Notes under the pieces: model-generated
What the model saw: the letters and a program-made list of their open reading frames with translations, nothing else
Databases searched by the model: none
Told to the model about the DNA's origin: nothing
Assembly (NCBI GenBank): GCA_030615745.1
Contig: JAUWYR010000053.1
Coordinates: 1 to 13,627 of the forward strand
Origin: Candidatus Zixiibacteriota bacterium
GTDB taxonomy: Bacteria; Zixibacteria; MSB-5A5; SM23-73-2
Direction: 5' to 3'
Length of the DNA: 13,627 bases
Part shown: positions 1-6,890 of the stretch, one piece after another
Numbering within the stretch: the stretch's first letter is position 1
How the letters are laid out: every line of letters starts with the position of its first letter
Program-made: the position numbers and the translations under genes

Positions 1-120
1 TTGTGCATTTTTGACATCCTTTATTGAACTGCTTTAACAAACTATAACTAAAATAGCCATAATATATTTAAAAACAAGATACTTACAAAACTCGACAGCA
101 ACACTTTTTATCCTTTAAGC
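1..120. other. gene-free AT-rich stretch at window edge
   Basis: No convincing coding region, RNA gene or terminator is visible here. A TTGACA at 11-16 has no well-spaced -10 box better than TTTAAC (33-38), and no plus-strand gene follows for almost 2 kb, so I do not call a promoter. Together with the repeat at 121-185 and the short stretch to 260, this is the distal end of the minus-strand operon that finishes at 261. Confidence 0.4.
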
Positions 121-187
121 CCATTGCGAGGGACGAAGTCCCGAAGCAATCTCTTGCCGAGATTCCTCGCTTTGCCCGGAATGACAG
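121..187. repeat. dispersed palindromic repeat, 'GCGAGG...CCTCGC' class
   Basis: The arms GCGAGG (126-131) and CCTCGC (165-170) are complementary. Inside them lie two smaller hairpins, GGGAC-GAA-GTCCC (130-142) and AATCTC-TTGCC-GAGATT (148-164). The block is clearly more GC-rich than its surroundings. It resembles the 'attgcgagg...gcaatctc...gagatt...' repeat that I recognise as common between genes of many uncultured bacteria; this is from memory, not a search. It lies downstream of the minus-strand operon and is noncoding. Confidence 0.75.
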
Positions 188-260
188 GATAGTACAGGTA
201 TTTGTGAGACACCACACTAGGTTCCTGGACAAAAAATAGCCACAAAGCTTCCCCTAATTT

Positions 261-1118
261 TTAAATCTTAGCATAAATCTCTTTCCTTCTCGCCTCCAGA
301 AATTCTGGCACTTTTCCCAAAAACTCAGCTGCGGTTAAAACTTTTTTTGAAAGCTTTTCAGCTTCTTTCAAAACTGGCTTAATTTTATCTTTATAATTTT
401 TGTCTCTGACCAGATGATGGTCCAGAATAATTGTGTTTACCTTGGTTTGAGTCAAAATCTTTAAAAGGTTTTTGTTGCTTTGTTCCATTCCCACCTTTGA
501 CGCTCTATACCCCAAAAATAGGGTTGGAAAACCGGACAAAATCAGAACATCAGGATTTTCATCGATTATCCAATTTGTGGTGAAGTCAAGCTGGGGTCCC
601 TGAACATCTGTTGCGTGGATTAATTTTTTCCTCTGAAAAGAGATTGAGCACATCACAACATATCCCAACTTTGAACGGTCTTCACCATGAAAAACAGGAG
701 GTGAGAAATTAATTTTTGTTTTTTTAAATTTAAAATTTCTCCCATCTGCAAACTCCTTTCTTTCAGGGCTATCCTTGATCCAATCAAAAAACTCAGATGC
801 CCTTCTCTTCTGGGAAAGATTAATATTTTCCTTCGGATTTTTTAACAATAAAAATTTATCTTTATAGAAGTTAGCCTGTGGAAAATAATGGTCATAATGA
901 TAATGAGAGATAGTCAACATAAAAGCCTTTTCAGCATATTCTTCGACAATCTCTGAAAGCTCCTTTAACCTTTCGATCTCCTTTACCGAGGGAGGAAGCC
1001 CGTATCTCAAAGAACCTAAAGAGACTCCGGGGTCAATAAGGATTTTTACGTCGGTCTCCACATAGGTAGCTGTGGACCTCACTCCTAAAGAATCAAAAGC
1101 CAAGGGAACGATCTTCAT
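261..1118 (-). CDS. UPF0282 family metallo-beta-lactamase-fold hydrolase
   Basis: A 285-residue protein of the UPF0282 family, known mainly from archaea. Its substrate is unknown to me. The start (MKIVPLAFDSLGVRSTATYV) is the family's usual opening. The metal-binding HxHxDH signature is intact at residues 72-77 (H72, H74, D76, H77), with further likely metal ligands at H144, D171 (HATDVQG) and H234/H235 (LDHH), so a two-metal hydrolase site looks complete. There is no signal peptide or membrane segment, so it should be cytoplasmic. The gene starts 28 bp after the stop of the upstream PTS EIIA-like gene on the same strand, so the two are probably co-transcribed. No strong ribosome binding site is visible before the ATG. 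Family assignment is firm; the function is open. Confidence 0.85.
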   Translation of the reverse strand: MKIVPLAFDSLGVRSTATYVETDVKILIDPGVSLGSLRYGLPPSVKEIERLKELSEIVEEYAEKAFMLTISHYHYDHYFPQANFYKDKFLLLKNPKENINLSQKRRASEFFDWIKDSPERKEFADGRNFKFKKTKINFSPPVFHGEDRSKLGYVVMCSISFQRKKLIHATDVQGPQLDFTTNWIIDENPDVLILSGFPTLFLGYRASKVGMEQSNKNLLKILTQTKVNTIILDHHLVRDKNYKDKIKPVLKEAEKLSKKVLTAAEFLGKVPEFLEARRKEIYAKI

Positions 1119-1146
1119 TTAAACTTTCAGGATTTAAATAAAAAAT

Positions 1147-1758
1147 TCATTCCATTTCTCTGATAGCTCTTAAGATCTCAAACTCTGTTTCAGCGGAGAT
1201 AAGCTTTTCTCTTAAAAAATCATATTGAAGGATTTGGGCTAAGCCTTTGAAGACTTTTAGATAGAGGTTATCATCATAAGGTGGTGCCACCATAACGAAG
1301 AAAAGATGAACAAGCTTTTTATCCAAGGCATCGAAATCGTAACCTTGTTTTGAACGGGCAAATCCCATGACAAAATCCCTTGCTTGCATAGTGCGGACAT
1401 GAGGAACTGCAATCCCTTTTCCAATGCCGGTGGAGGCTTTCTTCTCCCGATTCACAAGGTCTATAAATAATTTCTTTTTATTACAAACTTTACCGGAACG
1501 ATCTAAAAGGTTTACTAATTCCTCTAAGATAGCATTTTTTGTCATCCATAACTTCTTTTGAAAAGAGACCTCCTGCTCTGGGTCAAACTCCAATTTGGTT
1601 TCCATTTCTAATTTTATCAGCTCAGGCTTTAAAAATCGCGCGATGTTCATCTTTTCATTCTCAATTAATTTGAAAACTTTTTCTTCATTTTTCACAAAAG
1701 CCAAATCCCGGAAGCCGAAAAATTGATCGAACTTAAAGGTTAGCTTTTTCAATTTCAT
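1147..1758 (-). CDS. PTS EIIA type-2 (fructose/Ntr-like) domain protein
   Basis: A cytoplasmic phosphocarrier of the PTS EIIA fructose/PtsN family. The phosphorylation site is H120 within GIGKGIAVPHVRT (112-123), and the second conserved histidine is H151 (LVHLFF). The EIIA domain runs from about residue 37 or 75 to 203. The family usually spans about 150 residues, so this protein carries extra N-terminal sequence. M37 (MNIARFLKPELI) resembles the normal family start and is an alternative start at 1650. I kept the upstream start at 1758 because a perfect promoter lies just before it and would leave only about a 20-nt leader. No EI, HPr, EIIB or EIIC gene is in the window, so a regulatory role like that of PtsN is more likely than sugar transport; this is inferred. 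It is the first gene of an operon with the UPF0282 hydrolase. Confidence 0.85.
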   Translation of the reverse strand: MKLKKLTFKFDQFFGFRDLAFVKNEEKVFKLIENEKMNIARFLKPELIKLEMETKLEFDPEQEVSFQKKLWMTKNAILEELVNLLDRSGKVCNKKKLFIDLVNREKKASTGIGKGIAVPHVRTMQARDFVMGFARSKQGYDFDALDKKLVHLFFVMVAPPYDDNLYLKVFKGLAQILQYDFLREKLISAETEFEILRAIREME

Positions 1759-1785
1759 TTATCGGCAATTTTTGTCTTTCGTTAT

Positions 1786-1814
1786 ATTATAAGTTATGCC
1801 CAAAAAGCTGTCAA
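1786..1814 (-). promoter_or_regulatory. perfect-consensus sigma-70 promoter of the EIIA/UPF0282 operon
   Basis: Read on the minus strand, TTGACA (1809-1814) and TATAAT (1786-1791) are both exact consensus hexamers, separated by exactly 17 bp. Transcription would begin near 1779, about 20 nt before the ATG at 1758. This is the strongest promoter-like sequence in the window. Confidence 0.85.
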
Positions 1815-1845
1815 GGGTAAATAGACTCTTATTTGTGTCTAATTA

Positions 1846-1895
1846 CCTCACTCTCTATCCCCCTCTCCATAAGTGGAGAGGGGCAAGGGGTGAGG
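1846..1895. repeat. palindromic repeat, 'CCTCAC...GTGAGG' class
   Basis: The outer arms CCTCAC (1846-1851) and GTGAGG (1890-1895) enclose a perfect 10-bp hairpin, CCCCTCTCCA-TAAG-TGGAGAGGGG (1860-1883). It sits between two divergent promoters, ending 8 bp before the -35 box of the plus-strand gene. The flanks are AT-rich and the element is GC-rich. It looks like the widespread 'CCCTCACC...CCCTCTCC' intergenic repeat, from memory. There is no T-run on either side, so it is not a classical terminator. Confidence 0.75.
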
Positions 1896-1903
1896 AAAAA
1901 TAG

Positions 1904-1932
1904 TTGACTTTAATAGGTTTTTGTTATACAAT
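1904..1932 (+). promoter_or_regulatory. sigma-70 promoter of the DUF5916 gene
   Basis: TTGACT (1904-1909) and TACAAT (1927-1932) each match the consensus at 5 of 6 positions, with a 17-bp spacer. Transcription would start near 1939, giving a leader of about 35 nt to the ATG at 1974. The leader has no clear Shine-Dalgarno sequence. Confidence 0.7.
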
Positions 1933-1973
1933 TTTCGTGGATTTTGAATTAAGCACAGTTTTTTAAGCAAAAG

Positions 1974-4283
1974 ATGAAGTTACTCAGATTTTTATTAATA
2001 ACAAAATTAACTTTGTTTTTCCTTTTCTCTTTAGCTTTCTCCAAAGAGAAAAGCACAATCCAGCCTGAAAAATATCGAATCAAGGCTAAAAAAATAGGGG
2101 AGAAGATAAACCTGGATGGAATTTTGGATGAGCCAGTTTGGAAAACCACCTCTCCTGCAACCGATTTTGTTCAGCTTGAGCCAGAAGAAGGGGTTTTTGC
2201 ATCTGAGAGGACTGAGGTGAAAGTTCTATATGACAAAAAGAATCTATACTTAGGAATATCCTGTTATGATAGTTCTCCTGATAAGATCGTAGCAACCGAG
2301 ATGTGCCGGGATGCACCACTTTTTTATAACGATTTTGTTGCTTTTATTCTGGATACTTTTCACGACCATAGAAATGGTTTTTATTTTGCAGTAAATCCTT
2401 TAGGAGCCAAGCTTGATGCTCTGATAACAGATGAGGGGCAGAATAAAAACTTTGACTGGGATGGAGTATGGGAGTGCGAAACTCATAAGGATTCTCTGGG
2501 CTGGTATGCGGAGATAGCTATCCCCTTTAAAACTTTAAGATTTAATGAAAAAAAATCACAGGTCTGGGGATTCAATATACTTAGAGCTATCAGAAGAAAA
2601 AATGAGTTCTCTTTCTGGACTCCTGTATCCAGAGATTACGGGATAAATCCGGGAATGAAAATATCGAGATTCGGTCATCTTGAAGGGCTTTCTGGTTTAA
2701 AACAGGAAAGAAATTTAAAGACCAAACCCTATCTTTTGACAAGATTAGAAAGAGATTACCAGGAAAAGAAAACAGACCTATCAGGCGATCTTGGTTTAGA
2801 TTTAAAATATGGTGTTACCTCCAACCTCACCTTGGATTTGACCTTAAATACCGACTTTGCTCAGGTTGAGGCTGACCAGTATCAGATAAACCTCACTCGT
2901 TTCAGCTTATTTTTTCCGGAAAAAAGGGATTTCTTTTTAGAGGGCGCTGGGATTTTCCATTTCGGTGAAAGGATACCTGAATATGGTGGTCCACCCTCAA
3001 CTATTCTTTTTTTTAGCAGAAAAATAGGATTAGCAGAGGGTGAGCCTTTGCCTATCTTAGGTGGATTGAAATTAAGTGGGAAATCAGGCAAAAACAACTT
3101 AGGATTTTTGAATATTCAGGTGAGAAGAAAGGAGGTTGAAGATGATGAAGAAGTTTATATAATTCCGAGCACCAACTTCACAGTGATAAGGGTAAAAAGG
3201 GATTTTTTAGCTCAGTCAAATTTCGGCTTTATCTTTTTGAACAAACAGGTTGAACTTTCCTCCTCAGATAGAGAAAAAATAGAGGGAAATCCAAAAATTT
3301 ATTTATCTGAGGATTATGAAAATGCATATAACAGAGTAGCTGGATTGGATATTAACTTCTCCTTTTTTAAAAATCTAAATTTAGGTGGATTTTTGGCTAA
3401 AAGCTTTACACATAATTTAAAGGAAAAGGACTGGGCAAAAAGCGCTTATTTTCAATGGAGAAATGACCTTTTAAACTTCGATATAACTTTAGCAGATATT
3501 GATAATAACTTCAACTCTGAGATGGGATTTATCTTAAGGGAGGATATAAAAAAAGCAGAAATTGAGTTGGGATATAGCCCTCGTCCTAAGATAGGATTCA
3601 TTCGCCAGTCATTTTTCTTTTTTAACAATCGATATTTTACCGACCAAAAAAACCTTTTAGTCAATCGAAACATTAACATAGGTGTTTATAATGCATTAGA
3701 AAATGGTGGTCATCTTTTGTTCGGTCTCTATAAGGAGTTTGAGAGATTGAAGGTGGGGGATGATTTCGAGATCAAAGATGATAAATGGATAGAACCTGGG
3801 GATTACGAATCAGAAGGGTTTTTCTCTGAGCTGGGAACTGACCGCAGTCGAATGTTCTCTTTCAATCTCGGTTTGAATGGAGGAGATTTCTATAATGGGA
3901 AGCTCTTATCTTTAAATCTTCGGGGTTTCTTTGTTCCAAGCTTTCGGCTTTCAACATCTTTGTTTTTTAATTATAACAAAATCACAAAGCTTCCTGTTTT
4001 AAATACTGAGGATATCGAAGCTAAAAATGAGAAGATAGATTTCGAAACAAAAATTCTTGGTGCAAGGATAACCTATTCTTTCTCAACCAGGCTTTTTTAT
4101 CGGGGGTTTTTGCAATATAACTCAGAGGATAAGGAATTTTCAGCCAATCTACTTTTGAATTACATTTACAAGACCGGGAGCAATTTTTATTTGGTCTACA
4201 ATGAGCTCTGGGAGAAGGAAAGGATAGCTAAAGTAAAGAACAGAACCATACTCTCGAAGATAGTGTATCTTTTCAATATCTAA
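1974..4283 (+). CDS. DUF5916 outer-membrane protein with N-terminal CBM9-like domain
   Basis: A 769-residue exported protein. Residues 1-23 form a signal peptide (hydrophobic LLITKLTLFFLFSLAFS). Residues about 35-235 form a CBM9-like beta-sandwich (LDGILDEPVWKTT near the start, then VKVLYDKKNLYLGISCYD and IPFKTLRF). The rest is the DUF5916 region, with its hallmark segment around residues 293-325 (NTDFAQVEADQYQINLTRF, then FFPEKRDFFLEG). Alternating hydrophobic and aromatic strands run to the end (KIVYLFNI), as in an outer-membrane beta-barrel. The family is common in Bacteroidota, Gemmatimonadota and related candidate phyla. CBM9-like domains bind sugars, but the substrate and role of this group are not established to my knowledge. 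It is transcribed alone, divergently from the EIIA/UPF0282 operon and convergently with the broken DUF72 gene, 48 bp away. Confidence 0.88.
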   Translation: MKLLRFLLITKLTLFFLFSLAFSKEKSTIQPEKYRIKAKKIGEKINLDGILDEPVWKTTSPATDFVQLEPEEGVFASERTEVKVLYDKKNLYLGISCYDSSPDKIVATEMCRDAPLFYNDFVAFILDTFHDHRNGFYFAVNPLGAKLDALITDEGQNKNFDWDGVWECETHKDSLGWYAEIAIPFKTLRFNEKKSQVWGFNILRAIRRKNEFSFWTPVSRDYGINPGMKISRFGHLEGLSGLKQERNLKTKPYLLTRLERDYQEKKTDLSGDLGLDLKYGVTSNLTLDLTLNTDFAQVEADQYQINLTRFSLFFPEKRDFFLEGAGIFHFGERIPEYGGPPSTILFFSRKIGLAEGEPLPILGGLKLSGKSGKNNLGFLNIQVRRKEVEDDEEVYIIPSTNFTVIRVKRDFLAQSNFGFIFLNKQVELSSSDREKIEGNPKIYLSEDYENAYNRVAGLDINFSFFKNLNLGGFLAKSFTHNLKEKDWAKSAYFQWRNDLLNFDITLADIDNNFNSEMGFILREDIKKAEIELGYSPRPKIGFIRQSFFFFNNRYFTDQKNLLVNRNINIGVYNALENGGHLLFGLYKEFERLKVGDDFEIKDDKWIEPGDYESEGFFSELGTDRSRMFSFNLGLNGGDFYNGKLLSLNLRGFFVPSFRLSTSLFFNYNKITKLPVLNTEDIEAKNEKIDFETKILGARITYSFSTRLFYRGFLQYNSEDKEFSANLLLNYIYKTGSNFYLVYNELWEKERIAKVKNRTILSKIVYLFNI

Positions 4284-4331
4284 AAAGATAATTTGGTAAA
4301 TGTAGGAGAGACGTTTATCCCCTCCTTCTTT

Positions 4332-5198
4332 CTATTTTTTAACAATTTCTTTAAATCTTTTCGCATCTTCACACATAGAGATATTGTTAAACAGATAATA
4401 GACCTCAGAGAAACCCTCACCCAATTTTTTAGATCTTCAAATGCTATTCCAATTAAATAAGTAAAATTTTTCTGTAGGGGAGGGGCTTGTTGAGCCTTGC
4501 GAAATCCCGATTTATCGGGGTCCCCTCCCAACTCCAGCGGGAGACCACGAGGGTCTCCCCTACGTATATAGGTTTATTTTGTTGGATAAGCACTAAATCG
4601 TAATCGGTGTAATTATATCTATATCTCTTTTTTCCGTGAAGCCTGAAATAGGCGAGTTTTTTTGTTGTGGTTTTATTTTTAAAAGGGTCAACGCAGTGAA
4701 TCAAATCCAAATCCTTGCACAATCTTTCGATCTCTTTTTCCTTCCAATACCCTCTCGGCTCCCAGGCGAAAAGATAGTTTTCTCTTTTTATCTTTTTAAA
4801 AAATTTTTCAAGGTTACCCTTGTTTTCTTCTGTTTCAGCAAAGCTTGAAGGGCATTGAAAAACGATTATTTTTGCTTTCAGGATTGAGGCTATTTTTTCT
4901 GTTTTTTCCCAGGCGGAAAAGACCTCAGAAGTAGGCTTAAAAAAGCCATAGTTTTTCTTTTTGTTCTCAGGGATTTCAAATTTCAATCTGCGGTAAGTAG
5001 GAGATTTTGGCGAATGAGTTATAAGCTGCCAGGCTTTCAAACAGAATTCAAAATCAGGCGGAGCCTCATCTCTCCATTTTAAAGCAGTCTTTTGCTGTGG
5101 GGGTTGATAAAAGGTCTTTTGAATCTCCACCACTCCGAATTTTTTATAATATTTCTCCCTGAAGTGGGGAAACCACAGCACCCGATTTTGACCTTCAT
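4332..5198 (-). pseudogene. DUF72 gene, disrupted by a frameshift and a repeat insertion
   Basis: This is a broken gene of the archaeal-type DUF72 family (TIM-barrel-like, function unknown). The body is recognisable: VVEIQKTFYQPP, FEFCLKAWQLITHSP, FAWEPRGYW, HCVDPFKNK, YFRLHGKKRYRYNYTD. The true start is ATG at 5196-5198, reading MKVKIGCCGFPTS. One base is missing near 5160, and the body continues (REKYYKKFG) in another frame. At the far end, after NYTDYD, the gene runs into a palindromic insertion; beyond it the natural C-terminus RSKKLGEGFSEVYYLFNN, then ISMCEDAKRFKEIVKK and stop (4332-4334), is still present in a third frame. Removing about 160 bp (near 4437-4596) rejoins both parts in one frame. 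With the missing base restored this gives about 235 residues, the normal family size. The longer open frame starting at 5247 is an artefact that begins inside another repeat. Confidence 0.8.
4442..4592. mobile_element. 151-bp nested palindromic (MITE/REP-like) insertion in the DUF72 gene
   Basis: Imperfect terminal inverted repeats, TGCTATTCCAA (4442-4452) and TTGGATAAGCA (4582-4592), match at 9 of 11 positions. Inside is a GC-rich core with perfect ends GTAGGGGAG (4474-4482) and CTCCCCTAC (4555-4563). Within the core are two hairpins: CCCGA-TTTA-TCGGG (4506-4519) and GGGAGACC-ACGAG-GGTCTCCC (4539-4559). It encodes nothing. Because it interrupts a recognisable gene, it must have inserted there. 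The exact boundaries and any target duplication are uncertain; flanking GATTTA/GATCTA are only a weak candidate. Confidence 0.7.
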
Positions 5199-5206
5199 TT
5201 TTTATT

Positions 5207-5263
5207 TTGGAGTGCAAAAATTTATTTTTGCTATTTTGCATCAACAAAGTTGATGCACTCCAA
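5207..5263. repeat. 57-bp MITE-like repeat with ends TTGGAGTGCA / TGCACTCCAA
   Basis: Perfect 10-bp terminal inverted repeats (5207-5216 and 5254-5263) enclose two hairpins, GCAAAAA-TTTA-TTTTTGC (5214-5231) and GCATCAAC-AAA-GTTGATGC (5238-5256). It lies 8 bp upstream of the true ATG of the broken DUF72 gene, where its leader and ribosome binding site should be. The 'TTGGAGTGC...GCACTCCAA' pattern resembles a repeat family I have seen in many unrelated bacterial genomes, from memory. Confidence 0.75.
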
Positions 5264-5276
5264 TTTAATTTTTAGC

Positions 5277-5306
5277 TGGGGCAGGGGTTCAACCCCTGCC
5301 CCAACG
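5277..5306 (-). repeat. palindromic repeat 'GGGGCAGGGGTT', copy 1
   Basis: TGGGGCAGGGGTT (5277-5289) pairs perfectly with AACCCCTGCCCCA (5291-5303) around a single central base. In the opposite orientation it matches 13081-13110 at 28 of 30 positions, so this is a repeated family and not a chance palindrome. It lies between the EndoQ gene's end and the DUF72 remnant. No T-run follows on either strand, so it is not a standard terminator. Confidence 0.85.
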
Positions 5307-5341
5307 GTATAGTAGAGGCTGAATCCCACCTTAGTAGTGTA

Positions 5342-6595
5342 CTAAAACAGCTCCATCTGCTCCTCACCAGAAGCTTTCTCTTTTACTTCCTCTTCAAAAA
5401 TACTTATCTTTCCGTATACCCCATCATATCCAGGAACTATCTTTAAATTCCCTTCACGAACTCTTTTTATCCCCTCAGCTATCCTCGGAGGCGCTTTTTT
5501 TGAAAGCTCCTCTGAAGGTAAATCGAGCAATATTCTAAATTCGTTTCCAAAAGTCTGGAGCATCCTTTTGTATTCGTTCTCAACACCTTTGGTCTCTGTT
5601 CCCTGACCCAAAGCCTCAGCTATTATCTCTAAAAGTGGGATTAAATTTTTATAAGGAATACCATTATCCGGGACAAAACCTTTGGGTCTGTCTGCTAACT
5701 TTTCTACCCGATTCAAAACCCCCACGGTCAATCTTCTATGACATACCGGGCACAAACCCTTGTTCTTTTTGGTCTCGGATGGAGAGGACAGGACCCCGCA
5801 GTTTCTATGCCCATCGAAATGATATTTACCCTCCTCCGGGAAAAACTCTATGGTGAATAAAAACTTTTTTTTGTCCTTATTTTTTATCGCTCCCATTATC
5901 TCATCATAAGAAAGCTCGCAATCAAAAACATTTGCCTCCCTACCCAATTTTGAAGGAGAATGAGCATCGGAATTTGAGATTAAAGTAATATTGTCCAACT
6001 TTGATAACCTCCAGTTCATCTGGGGGTCGGATGAAAGACCGGTCTCTAAAGCGAAGATATATCTGGAATACTCTCCAAAGCACTCCTCTATGGAATCAAA
6101 TCCTGAATTGGCTCCGAATATGGAGAACCAAGGAGTCCAGGCATGTGCGGGAACAACCAAACACTCCTCTGAAATATCCAGGATGATTTTAATCAAATCT
6201 TTTGCAGGAAATGTAAAAGTTGGTCTACCATCTGAATGTAAGTTACCTAAAGGAGAGAGCTTTTTATTTATTTTCTCAACTATCTCAAAGCTTGGAGCGA
6301 AAATGATATTGTGAATCTTTCTGAGTCTTCCATCCTGATGGTAGATATTGTTAAGCTCTGTGCTCAGGATGAAATGGATATCAGTTTTTTCATTTTTTAA
6401 AACAAAAAGACCGTTGCCACAAGGTTTTAATTTCTCTTTTAATTCAGCAAAATAAGCTGGATGGGTGAAATCGGCAGTGGCTAAAAGGTCTATTCCCTTA
6501 AGCTTTGCCCACTTGGCTAATGCCTCGACCTCCATTTCCTTGGAGGTAGCCCGGCTGTATTTGGAGTGGATATGTAGGTCAGCGATTATCCGCAT
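5342..6595 (-). CDS. endonuclease Q family PHP-domain nuclease
   Basis: EndoQ cuts DNA 5' of deaminated bases (hypoxanthine, uracil, xanthine) and AP sites, starting their repair. The 417-residue product has the PHP metal-binding motifs in order: DLHIHS (6-11), D42 (ADFTH), E80, H151 (VPAHAWTPW), and D210 and H212 (NSDAHS). A zinc-binding segment follows with H260, H263, C266, C282 and C285 (HRNC...CPVC), then the family's helical C-terminal part (GVLNRVEKLADRP, RIAEGIKRVREG). The last five residues, QMELF (413-417), match the bacterial beta-clamp-binding consensus (QxxLF). Archaeal EndoQ is known to work with PCNA through a PIP motif, so this may be the bacterial equivalent. It appears to be a single-gene unit; the start codon has no strong ribosome binding site. 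Confidence 0.88.
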   Translation of the reverse strand: MRIIADLHIHSKYSRATSKEMEVEALAKWAKLKGIDLLATADFTHPAYFAELKEKLKPCGNGLFVLKNEKTDIHFILSTELNNIYHQDGRLRKIHNIIFAPSFEIVEKINKKLSPLGNLHSDGRPTFTFPAKDLIKIILDISEECLVVPAHAWTPWFSIFGANSGFDSIEECFGEYSRYIFALETGLSSDPQMNWRLSKLDNITLISNSDAHSPSKLGREANVFDCELSYDEIMGAIKNKDKKKFLFTIEFFPEEGKYHFDGHRNCGVLSSPSETKKNKGLCPVCHRRLTVGVLNRVEKLADRPKGFVPDNGIPYKNLIPLLEIIAEALGQGTETKGVENEYKRMLQTFGNEFRILLDLPSEELSKKAPPRIAEGIKRVREGNLKIVPGYDGVYGKISIFEEEVKEKASGEEQMELF

Positions 6596-6637
6596 CCGAA
6601 TCTCACATCTTCAGATTTTTGTTCAATCACCCGTAAC

Positions 6638-6680
6638 GGAGGGTTTATCCCTCCATAGCAGAGCCATAAAGGCTCTGCTA
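6638..6680. repeat. twin-hairpin repeat with complementary loops, copy A
   Basis: Hairpin 1 is GGAGGG-TTTAT-CCCTCC (6638-6654). Hairpin 2 is TAGCAGAGCC-ATAAA-GGCTCTGCTA (6656-6680). They are one base apart, both stems are perfect, both loops are 5 nt, and the loops TTTAT and ATAAA are reverse complements. It lies 43 bp upstream of the EndoQ start, so it may be in the leader of that gene or be a passive REP-like repeat. The outer bases (GTAA and, on the reverse strand, GTAG) resemble the tetranucleotide at the foot of REP elements. Confidence 0.75.
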
Positions 6681-6820
6681 CGCGATTTAAAAGAATCAAT
6701 TTTTTAACTAATTTAAAGTTGTTTTCCTAAATATGCAATAGATAAATCCAAAAAGTTTGTCTTCTCACCTCTTGTCCTCTTTCCACTTGTAGATAGGGAA
6801 AAGGTTTCAAGATTTTGCTT

Positions 6821-6867
6821 AAAAAATAAAAAACCCTCAGTCTTGCAAAATATGGAGCCGAGGGGTT
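6821..6867 (-). terminator. rho-independent terminator of the lipoprotein gene
   Basis: On the minus strand, AACCCCTCGG (6867-6858) can pair with CTGAGGGTT (6840-6832), allowing one bulged C and one G-T wobble. A 17-nt loop separates them, and a T-rich run TTTTTTATTTTTT follows. It begins 23 nt after the lipoprotein stop codon. The loop is longer than ideal. Confidence 0.55.
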
Positions 6868-6890
6868 CTCTTTTTTGATTAAAATATAAT

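Noticed and set aside
11-38. Possible plus-strand promoter, TTGACA with TTTAAC
   Set aside because: The -10 box is poor (4 of 6), and no plus-strand gene follows until 1974.
225-260. Terminator for the EIIA/UPF0282 operon (AGC...GCT then ATTTTTT on the minus strand)
   Set aside because: The stem is only about 3-4 bp; it is too weak to call.
4453-5247. A 264-residue intact DUF72 protein
   Set aside because: The first about 25 codons read through a repeat and an out-of-frame start, and the last about 40 read through the inserted palindromes. The family's own N- and C-termini are visible in other frames.
5264-5341. Terminator for the EndoQ gene formed by the GGGGCAGGGGTT palindrome
   Set aside because: The minus strand continues with AGCTAAAAATT, not a T-run, and a near-copy elsewhere shows that it is a dispersed repeat.
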